From contig OZ038381.1 in NCBI GenBank assembly GCA_964036045.1, positions 106,025,367 to 106,089,366 of the forward strand: a DNA stretch of 64,000 bases, written 5' to 3'. A program made the translations under genes and the position numbers. Position 1 is the stretch's first letter; the number at the start of each line of letters is the position of its first letter. Shown piece by piece: positions 32,308-42,300 of the stretch. Origin of the DNA: Eutreptiella sp. 'Long Island Sound 2002' (Eukaryota; Euglenozoa; Euglenophyceae; Eutreptiales; Eutreptiaceae). Below the pieces are notes generated by a model. The model was not told where the DNA came from. It searched no databases and saw only the letters and a list, made by a program, of their open reading frames with translations.

Positions 32308-35300
32308 CCCGCTCCGCGCCCCGCACGCGCCCCCCGTCTCCATCCACAGGTCTCCAAGGCACCACCACAGCGCCCCGAGACCCGTCTCGCACCCAAGAAG
32401 CCACCCGGCACCGCCCAGTCCGGCCGAACCCAGCCAGGGCCAACCATCCATCGACGTAGACGCGCAAGACCCCGGCAGCCCATCCAGCCCGACCCCCCCG
32501 GACCCGGGACACCCTCCCCTCACACCGGCCACCATCCGCGACCCCGACCTCCTCCGAGCGACCCTCCAAGACAGGGCCCCGACCACCCCCCTGGGCTGGT
32601 ACCGCCTACAAGAGGACTGGACCAAGCTCACCGTCAAAGCCCTCCGGGACCTGACCACCCCAGGCAGCGGCCTCCACGAGACCATAGTAGACCTCGTGCT
32701 CTGGCGAGCCCGCAAACACACCCAGGGCCAGCCCATCTGGATCCCCCCCATCGAGTGGGGCCAGGCCCTGACGCACGACACCGGCAGCAACGTCACGCGT
32801 CGAGGGACCGTACGCCTACGGCGGGCCCAAGCGGAGACGGACCACCCAGCGGACCCGAACCACCCGGAGCAGTGGGAACAGGCCACCGCGCCCAACCGCG
32901 ACACCGCCCTCCGCGCCGCCGGCCTCCGCACCCCGGACGACGACCTCCCCCCCCCACCTACAGACAGTGACCACCCCCCGCCGGAGGTCTGGGTTACAGT
33001 CCTCGAGCGCGGCCACTACTACGTGATAGCTGCTATGACTACGTCCCACGGCCCGCAATGGATCATCCAGGGGACAGACACCATGTTCGCCCCGGAGACC
33101 GCCCCACCAGGGGCAGTGGGGGACCCCACCACCCAGCACAGGATCCTCAGGGGTCTCCTCCAGCCAGGGGAGACGCCCCCAGCCCGCGCCCTGGCCCAAA
33201 TCACCTCAGGGAAGGCGGGCTACCACCTGGGATTGTCCATGCTCTGCCTAACCCACTGGATCCAGCGCCACTGGCCACCCACGGGGACCGTGCCCTGGGT
33301 TTGGGCCATCCCCACCGCCCACACACAAGTCGAAGCAGGCCCGGACACACGACCAAACCCCCCCCCCAGGCCGCAGCAGTGCCTCACCTGCGGGTACCAC
33401 GCCATCCACAGGGTCCTCAACCGCGCGGGTCTTAGCCCAAAGCTAGCATGCCCCCTTCCCACCACTGACCAAGAGGTCCACCAGATACGAACGCTCGTCT
33501 GCGAAATCCTTGCCGCGGCAGCAGAAGACGGCAAGCTTCTCCTCCAAACCGCCCGGCCTACAACTGCCCACGCAAGCGCGCAGCAAGCGGACACATACAC
33601 CGGCGCAGCACAACCCCCCGCACAATCCCCGCCCATGCCCCCCCCCTCTCGCTGCTCAACCGGAGACCCACACACGCCCACTATCGCGCGCACCCCCGGG
33701 CCCCGCGACACGGGCCTCCCCCACCCGCCCGAACACCAGCACACGCCCGCCACACACCCACCCACCGGCCACCCTTCACCGCCCCCCACACTCGACAACC
33801 CACACACACCCGCCAAGGGGAGCCCCACGCCCCGCGGCACGCCCACCCCACCCAGTGGCCCGCCCACGCCCCCCACACACACCCCAGAGGACCCAGGCCC
33901 ACCCCCCCCGGCCCCTGAATGCAGCCCACGCGAACTGTTCCCCCCCGCTGACACAAACCCACACGACCTCGCACATTGCAGGACCCGGGCCCAGCCGAGC
34001 CCAGAAAGAGAAGGCCGCAGCCCCGCGCCTCCCTCCCCCGCCGCAGCCGACCAGATCGGCCCGCCGGGCCGCCAGGTCACGACCGGGCCCCCCCAGCCGC
34101 CCGCCCCCAACCTACAACCCGGGGACATGCCCTCCATCCTCCCCGCCGTGGCCGCGGCAGAAGCCGCCGCCCGCAAGCCCGCCCGCATCACAGCCCAACC
34201 CGCGTCCACCACCTCCTCCTCGTCCTCAGCCTCGTCCACCTCCTCCACCTCATCCTCCGACCCCCCCCTCCCCGCCAAACTCATCCTCAAGGCCACGGCG
34301 AAAGCCAAAGCCGCGGCCGCACACACCAACCCCCCAACCCCCACACAGGCGACTCAGGCACCCCGGCAACCCACCGGGACGACCCCCGACCCGGCATCGA
34401 CGCCCTCACACCTCCGGACAGAGGTACTCCTCAACCTGGAACCGGACCCCAACCCCAAACCCGACCCCAGACCCAAACCGGACCCCAACCCCAAACCCAA
34501 CCCCAAACCCAAGCCGGCGCCCACGCGACCACACACAACACCGCATACGCAACGACACAAAACCACCCGATACAACCCCCGCCCAGGCGCTCGCCCAAGC
34601 CAGGACCCCCCACCCACCACGACCCGCGCCCCCCTCCCGCCGGCATCCACCACCACCGCGGAGACGGCCACCCAGCACGACCCCCTCCAAACCCTCGTCA
34701 AAATCCCCGTCATCAAACGCCCCGTCATCCATCCCCCACAAACCACCACCACCGCCGGCCAAACCGACCCAGGGACGTGGGACCCCTCAACCATCGTCAC
34801 CGTCAAGCCCGCCCCCCAACCCTTCCTCCATGCCCACCACATAGTGCAGCCCCGGGGACTGCCAACGATGCCCAACCCCCCACCCCCACAAGGGGGACCG
34901 GAAAACCCACAAGGACTCCATGGGCCATACCCGCAACACCAACCCCACCACTACACACACCACCACCACCAGCGGCCCCACCACCACCACTACCAACACC
35001 ACCCCCACCACTACCACTGCCCACCGCCCTACCCCACCGGGCCGCAACCCCCCGTACACCAACAGCACCAGCGGACGGGATGGCAGCCGCCGAACGCCCC
35101 GCTCGCATACCCACCCCCCCCGTACCAGCCACCACCCCCGTACCAGCCGTACCCCCGCGGCCACCATCCGATGGCCGAGGGGGCCCCATGGACGACGGGG
35201 GATCTCCCCCCCCAACCAGCACCGCGTGACGCCCCGTACCCCCCCGGCCACCATCCGATGGCCGAAGGGGCCCCAAGGACGACGGGGGACCTCCCCCCCC

Positions 35301-36382
35301 AAGCGGCGCCGCGCGAGCCCCCCCAGAGGCCGCCGACGCTTCCGGACTGGCCCGACTCGAGCGACGAGGGCCGGTCCCGCAAGCGGCGGCGCTCCCGCTC
35401 CCCCCCCGCACGGCACACTCGCCCACGGCGCCCACACTCCCACCGCGCCTCAACCACCCACTCGCGCCGCTCCAGCTCCCCCAGGTACCACCACGACCCC
35501 CAGGGACCCCGCTCCCGTCGCTCCCGCTCCCCCGGGCTCCACCACGAGCGCCACAGCCGCCCCATGTCCCCCTCCCCCTCCCCCCACCGGCCACCCAGCC
35601 CCCGCCACCACCACTCCCGCTCCCCCCGACGCAGCCAGGCACGCCGCCACCGCCCCACGTCCACCTCCCCCTCCCCCCACACGCCCCGCCGGGCTCCCCG
35701 TTCCCCCCGCCACCAGTACCCATCCACCACCCCCAGCCCCCGCCACCACCACTCCCGCTCCCCCGGACGCCACCGAGCGCGCCACCGCCGCCCCATGTCC
35801 ACCTCCCCCTCCCGCTCCCCCCTCCGCCCGTACCCGTCCTCCACCCCCAGCACCCGCCGCCGCCGCTCCCGCTCCCCCGGGCACCGCCACCCCCGCCACC
35901 ACCGCAGGTCCACATCTTCCCCCCGCCGCTCCAGGACCCCAGGCACGGACCCCTCCCCCCCCCGGGCCCCCGCCTACCTCGCCTGGTGGTCTCCCTCCGC
36001 TCTGCAGGAGCTCCGCCGCTGGGTGAAATGGGCCGGGGGAGCGGGAAGACACAGAGGGGTACACACGGTGCATACCTTCGAGGAGGTGCGCACCCGCACC
36101 CCCGCAAACCCCAATGAGGCCGCCCCGGAGGCCATCATGCCGCAAGCGGCATGGGAGGCCCTCCTCCGCGATGCGGTCCAGGGCCTCCGCCCCCCCTACA
36201 CCCCCCAAGCCCTCCGCCGGTGGCTCCAGGCCACCCACCCCCAAGCCTGGGCCACCGGCGCCCCCTCCCCACCCCGCCCCTCCCACCACCACCACACCAG
36301 GAAGGGGCAGGACAAGGGCAAGGGAAGGGCAAGGGACACCAAGGACCACACAGGCAAGAGGGCACGGAAGGACCCCAAGTGA
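32279..36382 (+). CDS. Retroelement ORF3: possible Ulp1/C48-like cysteine protease with C-terminal RS domain
   Basis: A 1367-codon frame starting inside the end of ORF2 (first ATG 32,279, another at 32,288), suggesting reinitiation coupled to ORF2 termination. Residues about 105-420 look folded: LHETIVDLVLWRAR and IWIPPIEW resemble the start of Ulp1 proteases, GHYYVIAAM (His 246) with PQWIIQGTD (Asp 267) the His/Asp part, and PQQCLTCGYHAIHRVL (Gln 366, Cys 371) the Gln/Cys part. The Asp-to-Cys gap is longer than usual, so this is tentative. Residues about 430-860 are a Pro/Ser/Thr linker with poly-Ser and an NPKPDPRPKPD-type repeat. About 865-1015 is rich in His, Tyr and Pro with a duplicated GHHPMAEGAP motif. 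About 1030-1225 is a long Arg/Ser domain (RRRSRSPP, RRSRSP, HHHSRSP) like SR splicing factors. The last 140 residues contain a Trp-rich helical patch and a basic tail. RandI/Dualen LINEs are known to carry a cysteine protease; the RS domain is unusual. Confidence 0.82.
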   Translation: MPCMTQTSTNPLRAPHAPPVSIHRSPRHHHSAPRPVSHPRSHPAPPSPAEPSQGQPSIDVDAQDPGSPSSPTPPDPGHPPLTPATIRDPDLLRATLQDRAPTTPLGWYRLQEDWTKLTVKALRDLTTPGSGLHETIVDLVLWRARKHTQGQPIWIPPIEWGQALTHDTGSNVTRRGTVRLRRAQAETDHPADPNHPEQWEQATAPNRDTALRAAGLRTPDDDLPPPPTDSDHPPPEVWVTVLERGHYYVIAAMTTSHGPQWIIQGTDTMFAPETAPPGAVGDPTTQHRILRGLLQPGETPPARALAQITSGKAGYHLGLSMLCLTHWIQRHWPPTGTVPWVWAIPTAHTQVEAGPDTRPNPPPRPQQCLTCGYHAIHRVLNRAGLSPKLACPLPTTDQEVHQIRTLVCEILAAAAEDGKLLLQTARPTTAHASAQQADTYTGAAQPPAQSPPMPPPSRCSTGDPHTPTIARTPGPRDTGLPHPPEHQHTPATHPPTGHPSPPPTLDNPHTPAKGSPTPRGTPTPPSGPPTPPTHTPEDPGPPPPAPECSPRELFPPADTNPHDLAHCRTRAQPSPEREGRSPAPPSPAAADQIGPPGRQVTTGPPQPPAPNLQPGDMPSILPAVAAAEAAARKPARITAQPASTTSSSSSASSTSSTSSSDPPLPAKLILKATAKAKAAAAHTNPPTPTQATQAPRQPTGTTPDPASTPSHLRTEVLLNLEPDPNPKPDPRPKPDPNPKPNPKPKPAPTRPHTTPHTQRHKTTRYNPRPGARPSQDPPPTTTRAPLPPASTTTAETATQHDPLQTLVKIPVIKRPVIHPPQTTTTAGQTDPGTWDPSTIVTVKPAPQPFLHAHHIVQPRGLPTMPNPPPPQGGPENPQGLHGPYPQHQPHHYTHHHHQRPHHHHYQHHPHHYHCPPPYPTGPQPPVHQQHQRTGWQPPNAPLAYPPPPYQPPPPYQPYPRGHHPMAEGAPWTTGDLPPQPAPRDAPYPPGHHPMAEGAPRTTGDLPPQAAPREPPQRPPTLPDWPDSSDEGRSRKRRRSRSPPARHTRPRRPHSHRASTTHSRRSSSPRYHHDPQGPRSRRSRSPGLHHERHSRPMSPSPSPHRPPSPRHHHSRSPRRSQARRHRPTSTSPSPHTPRRAPRSPRHQYPSTTPSPRHHHSRSPGRHRARHRRPMSTSPSRSPLRPYPSSTPSTRRRRSRSPGHRHPRHHRRSTSSPRRSRTPGTDPSPPRAPAYLAWWSPSALQELRRWVKWAGGAGRHRGVHTVHTFEEVRTRTPANPNEAAPEAIMPQAAWEALLRDAVQGLRPPYTPQALRRWLQATHPQAWATGAPSPPRPSHHHHTRKGQDKGKGRARDTKDHTGKRARKDPK

Positions 36383-36576
36383 GGGCAGGCACACGCAGGG
36401 ACAGGGCGCCGGAAGCGGCACCACATGGGGTCAGGACACCACCCAAGAACCAGGAAGGAACGGGAACGGGGACCAAGACACGGAGGAAAAGGGCACCACG
36501 ACAGCCCCAGAGGACACGAGACCGAGGCACAGGCCCCCAGGGAGGGCAACCCCACGGACCGTCACGCGACCACACC

Positions 36577-37205
36577 ATGGGCTATAAGGGCCGGGCTGCG
36601 CTACCGTCGCGGTTTGACGCAGAGTATTGCTACGGGGGCTTGATCTCGGCTGGTCTCACGTCCGTGAGGGCGTCCGTCACCAACCTGTTGCGTCCAGTGG
36701 AGGAATGGCACTGCGGCGGCGCACCGATCCCGTCCATGATGAATATCGAGCATCGCAAGGGGAAGCGAAACGCTGTGATCGATCGCGAAGGCTTTGGTGC
36801 TGCTGGACGGTGCCCCCCTTCAACGCCATCTCCGAGCGCCGTGAAGACTGGAAGTACCAAGGATACTACCGATGCCCCGGACCCCAGCAGTCCAGCACCG
36901 GAGATATGGACATCCCCCTGACCCTACAGTGTGAGCTCATCCCTACCGGCGGCACCGACCCGGACCCTGCCAGCGCAGCCGAGCTGCAGTGAAAGCCATT
37001 CGCCACTCAAACAGCGTTCGGAAGCCACCTCCACCGTCCGACTCCTGATGTCTGTTTGTCTGCCTTGGAGAAGGAACGCTTTTCCTACACCCCGAGTACA
37101 CCTGCCTGTCTGCGAGGCCCGGTGAAGATTGAGTCCATGGGTGAGAGTCAGTGTGCACGCCCCAAGGACACCGTGATCATTCAGCAGAATTTCCCGAAGA
37201 CCTAA
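36577..37205 (+). pseudogene. Decayed fragment of PPi-dependent phosphofructokinase, junction of a double-domain enzyme
   Basis: The translation starts GYKGRAALPSRFDAEYCY and continues with LLRPVEEWHCGGAP and MMNIEHRKGK, closely matching the conserved C-terminal half of PPi-phosphofructokinase (plant beta subunit: PVEEWTVGGTALTSLMDVERRHGK). Homology then moves frame twice: a 4-bp ATCG duplication near 36,777-36,785 and an extra C in the C run near 36,811-36,817. It continues through PFNAISERREDW and DIPLTLQCELI, meets a TGA at 36,990-36,992, and reads on in that frame into FSYTPSTPACLRGPVKIE and QQNFPKT, which resembles the start of a second phosphofructokinase domain. That order fits a fused double-domain enzyme. 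Codon use is balanced, unlike the C-biased element ORFs, and no introns are seen, suggesting a captured cDNA-like piece. Family call is from memory of the family's motifs. Confidence 0.72.
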
Positions 37206-37769
37206 CGGACCCACACAGGCCAGGCTGACCTCCGCTGACCCACCGCGGCACCACGCGAGACCACGGCACACCACACCACAGCGCGCCACAGAGCAACGCA
37301 CCACAGCACGACGCGACGCGACGCGGCACAGAGCGGCACAACACGACACAACTGACCCTAACCTGAGGGACTAACCGAAGCCAGCCACCGCACACCCGGG
37401 AAGGCGCCGCGCCACCACGCCACACACCGGCACCACAGGCCACACACGGGACCACAGAGCGCCAGGCGACAACGGTGACGGACCACCCAGAAGATTACAG
37501 CCGGCACCGCGGAGGGGTAAGGACACGAGCAACCCCAGCCCCCTAACCCAAAACCACAAGCAGCCGCCTGGCGCAGCCGCCCAGCCGGCAGAGCCAGGAC
37601 CTAACCCAGCAAGAAGGGGCGCCGAGCCCACAGTGTACAGAGCCCACCCGACCCATGGGGCCGGAACATGGCCACACAGAACGCAACTGAAAACACCAGC
37701 CCGGAAGACAACACTGAATACAGGCCAGTGCGTGCGCCAGCCCAGGGAAGGCAGAGGGAGGAACAGGCA

Positions 37770-38120
37770 AGCCCCCCCCCAAAAAAAAAAAAAAAAAGGA
37801 GGGGGGAAGGGGAAAAGGCACGAAAACAGCCCACAGCCGCCCAACCACCCGCCAACACCACCACAGGCGGCCAGGCCCCCCCCCCAGAAAAAAAAAAAAA
37901 AAGGGGGGGGACCCCCGCAGAGGCACAGGCGAACCACCCACCCAAAACCGGCAACACCAAGCCAGTAACAGCGGACCACGGGGAAAAGGGACAGAAAAAA
38001 AAAAAAAAAGAGAGCCACCAGCCCAGCCCGAAAGAAAGGGGATGGAGGGACAGCGACCACAAAGCCCAGAAAAAAAAAAAAAAAAGAAAAGAAAAAACCA
38101 AAGCAAAAAAAAAAAAAAAA
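37770..38120 (+). repeat. Oligo(A) cassettes in element 3' region
   Basis: Runs of about 14-17 A occur at about 37,781, 37,888, 37,996, 38,070 and 38,106, separated by C- or G-rich segments. They resemble the oligo(A) cassettes of the leader (14.2-15.2 kb). They could be relics of polyadenylated ends or slippage-prone tracts, and their lengths are uncertain in any assembly. Confidence 0.6.
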
Positions 38121-38894
38121 CACACCCCGACAACCCAGCCAAGACGGACTGGGGACAGGCGAGACCCGGGCCCGGCACACACGCCCACACCGCGCGCCGG
38201 AACCGGAAACGGCGGGGGGCAAGCAGGGCGCCCACGAAACCACACACGTCCCAAAAGCAGACCGAAACCGAAGCCCAACCACGAACACCACAAATAGCCG
38301 ACACTAGGGGGACAACACCACAAATCGAGCCCAAAAACACCCACCCTAAACCCCAGCCAGGACAGACGGGGTTAACAAAACCCGCACCCAACCGCCAACC
38401 GGACCCAAACACAAACACCACACAACAGTAGGAAACCCAGTGCCCACAGCCCGGGCACTGAGGCAGCCCGTGCCATGCAGGTGACCCGGCCAAACGAGAT
38501 CCGGAGCCCGGGGGTAAGGCTGCATCCTAAGGCCTGCGCTGCTTTGGGACTCGAGGCGGAGCGTGCGACACCCAAGCGCCTCGGAACCCTAGTACCAGGA
38601 ACGTGCATGCACGCCTTGGGAACGGGATACGCCAGGAAGTCCGGTGAACCCCTAGGGTTCCGCCCAAAGGAGGGGACGTGCGCAAGCACGGGGGCACACC
38701 CTCCCGGCGAGACAAGTATGTCACGCTGGCGGCGATCAGCCCTCCCGGCGTAGCCCGGGGCCGCTTTGTTGGGGGCCAACAGTCAGGTCTAGCGGGAAGT
38801 AAGCCGCCTCCCCTCTTCACGCGCGAAGCCTCTTCCTGTTCGTCACAGGGGCGACGCCAGGGGGAACCATGGGGCGCCTCTCCACGACCGAGTG

Positions 38895-38909
38895 CACCTA
38901 CCTACCTAC
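38895..38909 (+). repeat. Short tandem (ACCT)n-like tail at element 3' end
   Basis: CACCTACCTACCTAC, just over three copies of a 4-bp unit, abuts the right target-site duplication. Short simple-repeat tails are common at the 3' ends of non-LTR elements and confirm the plus orientation. Confidence 0.7.
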
Positions 38910-38923
38910 CTGCCGTACCCGAA
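38910..38923. repeat. Target-site duplication, right copy (14 bp)
   Basis: CTGCCGTACCCGAA, identical to 13,567-13,580, is followed directly by the 28S sequence that follows it in unit B. Confidence 0.93.
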
Positions 38924-39253
38924 TCATCCGATTAGTAAAGCGGCTCTGGAGGTAGTGGTATTTCATTGCAAGCTTGCGCGTAGCAGCGCGGAGCCTCATC
39001 ATCCAGAAGGAAGGAAGAGCTGACAGTCGAGATGGCCGCGAAGGCCATGATCAATGCCATGAGTTGGCGCGCACTTCCCACCTGTGCTACACCCTCCATG
39101 CTGCTGCACTCTGTCAGACTAGAGTCAAACTCAACAGGGTCTTCTTTCCCCGCTGGAACACCCAAGCCCGTTCCCTTGGCGGTTGGTTCACCAGCCAGCA
39201 TCTAGGGACAGCAGGAATCTCGTTGATCCATTCATGCGCGTCAATAATCAGTC

Positions 39254-39302
<49 letters not shown>

Positions 39303-42300
39303 GCCCGCGCTTGGCTAAATTTCTTTGCATTGACAATCAGAGCACTGGGCAGAAGTCACCTCGCGGAACCAGCCAGCAGGTCCCATCGCAAAGCTGTGTT
39401 TCAATTAAACAGTCAGATTCCCCTGCGTAGTACACAGTTCCGAGTAGACCACACGTGGGTGCCACGGATGGGGCCGACGTCTCAGGTCGGCCATCTCCCC
39501 GCCCACGGGAACTGAAGCCAGGCCGCACCCGAAGGCACAGCCTCTCTTCTTTGCACACCCAAAGCTGCGTGCCTCCACCCAAGAGCCGCGGCGGGGCGTG
39601 CTTGGCCGTTCCGAGGCACAAGCATCACGCCCGCTGGAGAAGCGGCCTTCGGCTGAGGCCGGGCCTGGACGCCCACGGCCAGAGGACGGCTGGGAGACCA
39701 GCCCTGGCGCAGGACAACCAAGCCCCGGAGGGTTCCGTGCAATCCCGACGGGCAGGCCTGACACCCTGGCCCTTGGAGCCACCGCATCTTCCGAAGGTAC
39801 ACAACCAGTTTGCCGATTTCCCTTAGCTGCATTTGCACTGTTGACCAGCGGCGTCTAGCCGAAGAGACCAGCTGCGGTGATTCGGTACGGAGCCATTCCA
39901 ATCGGATCAGAGCCCCCAGATGGGGGCTTGTCCCGGTTTGGTCACCAAGGGTTCACGCTTTGTTGCACAAATTCGCAGGGTGTTCAATGGAGTCGATGGC
40001 CACCAAAGGCATGGCGCATTCCGGGTCGGCCGAGGCCAAACCCTCAGAGCACGGCACGCGTAAGTCCAATGGTACCAATGCAGCACCATCTTGCCAAGCA
40101 GAGAGCTATGTCGCCATGCAGCATGTCAGTGGATAGCCCACACACTCCAGCTGTCAGATGGAAAAGAAAACTCCACAGGGGCGCCACCGAGACGCGGCCC
40201 CGCAGCACCGGACTTGAGAACACCAGCGTTGCCACTGGCCCTTCCCAGCAATCTCTCCGAGAAAGCGTTCTGAGTATCATCAGCCAAGACCCTGGTACCA
40301 GCGTGTCGGAATATTAGATTCGTCTGCCTGTTCGCCACTCCTGCAAGGCAGAGCCCTGGCACCGAGCTTCACCCGAAGGGCACAGCGCCGCGCACCCCAT
40401 GGCACCCAGTGGGGGACCAGCACGGCGCCAGCCGCGGGACGGGCGACCCGGAGCCAGAGGCCCCGAACTTTGCAGCCTTTGCCGTATCCGTGAGCATTGC
40501 CATCTGGCTTACAATCGACTGACCCATATTCAACGGCTGTTGGTATGGAAGCCTGCTCCACTCCAGTCCTCAGCCACTCAGGCCAGCAGCAGGCCTCTGC
40601 AAGAGAGAGCCTGCATGAGCCACCAGAAAGAATACTCGCTACTGCAACCAAGATCTGCACCAAGGGATACTTTCCTCCGGGTCACCCCGGAGCCAGCACC
40701 GCGAACCCTTGCGTCTCGCCTACGCACTGCTGCACCTGCCCTGCTGGCACAGCAGCGGCGCGGTGTAAGTCAAACAACGCCTCTGGCTTGAGCATCATCC
40801 ATTTTCGAAGCTGCCCGCTTCGGCAGGTGGGTTGTTACACACTCCTAAGCGGATTCCAACCTTCATGGCCACCGCCCTGCTATCTCTAGCGGACAACATC
40901 CTTTGTGGATTCTATGTATGAGCCAGCACTTGAACCCTGCAACCGCGCTCTCGGATCATCCCGCATCGCCAGCACTGCTTACCAGTAATGGCCCACATGG
41001 GGCTGCACACTGTTCCGGGTTGGGCCCCAGCGGCCTCAGCGGATGACCGGGCAGAATGCCCCACCCCGCTGAGGCCAGAAGGCTGCCACCATCTCTCAAA
41101 CACATTTAGGCAGAGCGGACTGCGTTGGGCACGCCATCGGCCAGGGATGGCCTTTGACACGCCACACACAGACGCCGGATGCAGAGAAGTGTGACTCTGA
41201 TGCTTGCCCATTCACAGTTTGAGAATAGGTTGAGGACTGGTAGACTCCCCAGAATGCCTCTCATGCATTGCTTTACCGGACAAAAGCCGCATCACGATCG
41301 ACGAGTTCGGACACACTCCCAGCCCCAGCTATCCTGAGGGAAACTTGGGCGGAAACCAGCTACTAGATGGTTCGATTGGCCTTTCACCCCTATGCCCCGC
41401 TCAGACAACACGATTTGCACGTCAGGATTGCGACCGGCCTCCACCGCAGTTTCCCACGGCCTCGCCGTAGCCAGGTATAGTTCACCATCTTTCGGGTCCC
41501 ATGGAGGACACCTCGCACTCAGAACCAGTGTCCATTGGATTCAGGCTCGGCAGCTCTTGCATCAGATCGGTTTGCCATTGCACGCCATGGAGAAACATGC
41601 GGCACGCAGCACCATAGATCCTGCATGGATCCAAGAGGCAGCACCGCGGCGCAGAGTCCCCAGAGGCATGGCCACACGCTCTTCAGAGTCCCCAAAGGCG
41701 CGGTGAAACACAGTAGCACCGTGGAGAAAGTGGTCCGTTCGCTTTAACCAGGCAACGTTCGGGAGAATCGGCAGCTGCGGCCACTGCTGCATGCCACGCC
41801 TGGGTCGGGTCGCGGAGGCCAAACCCCGCCAAGGCGGCGGCACAGCGGGCCCCACCACCAGTTGCTCCGTACCAGCTTTGACTACACGCACAGCATTGCC
41901 TGCGGCCTCCGATAGACTCCTTGGTCCGTGTTTCAAGACGGGCAGGGGATGTCCCTGCCTTGCCAAGCCACTCTTGACACCTTTGCACGACTGTGCACCA
42001 ACCGGGGTACCGAGAGCCGGGATGAGAGACCTGGAGGGCCTGCACACCACTAGCTCTCCCACTGATTGCACCCGGCGCGGTTGGTAGGCACATGCATCTG
42101 GTGCACCACACAGGGGCACACCGGACACCCACAGGGCCATTCTGCCTTGCCACATTTGCCCTCTCGAAGGATGATGCTCCGTGACATGGGTTACAGCTCC
42201 GGGCGGGACAGCAGAGCACCAAAGAGCAAAGCCAAGCCCGGAAGCCATCCAGAATCCCAGCCAATGAAGCCTCTTCTCCGTTGGGGCATAGGTCACAGCG

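Larger units (their letters stand above)
13581..38909 (+). mobile_element. Giant (25.3-kb) non-LTR retrotransposon inserted in 28S rDNA
   Basis: The element is bounded by a perfect 14-bp target-site duplication inside the unit C 28S. Its coding strand is plus, antisense to the rRNA. Order: terminal inverted-repeat/TATA block (13,589-13,685), repeat-rich leader to 23,070, ORF1 (unknown), ORF2 (APE endonuclease, reverse transcriptase, RNase H, zinc finger), ORF3 (protease-like plus RS domain), a 2.5-kb 3' region with a phosphofructokinase pseudogene, and an ACCT-repeat tail. APE plus RT plus RNase H is typical of LINE clades such as I, R1, Tad and RandI/Dualen; the last is known to combine these with a cysteine protease. 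No LTRs are seen. At 25 kb it is several times longer than usual LINEs (about 4-8 kb). Nested insertions inside the leader or 3' region cannot be excluded. Confidence 0.9.
36383..38909 (+). other. Element 3' region (non-coding apart from a pseudogene)
   Basis: A 2.5-kb region after ORF3. The ORF3 frame remains open for about 87 codons after its TGA, but this is Gly/Arg/His-rich and probably compositional. The region contains a phosphofructokinase pseudogene (36,577-37,205), C/A-rich low-complexity sequence (37,206-37,770), oligo(A) cassettes (37,770-38,120) and a normal-composition block (38,420-38,894) with CGTGCATGCACG and AAGTATGT motifs. That last block is the best candidate for the sequence recognised by the reverse transcriptase. 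Confidence 0.6.

Noticed and set aside
36383-36643. Continuation of ORF3 by readthrough of its TGA (87 further codons)
   Set aside because: The extension is Gly/Arg/His low complexity, the following base is G rather than C, and it ends over the phosphofructokinase pseudogene in the wrong frame.
13581-38909. LTR retrotransposon or giant DNA virus/Polinton-like insertion
   Set aside because: No LTRs, integrase, capsid or DNA polymerase are seen. The endonuclease, RT motifs, target-site duplication and simple-repeat tail fit a non-LTR element.
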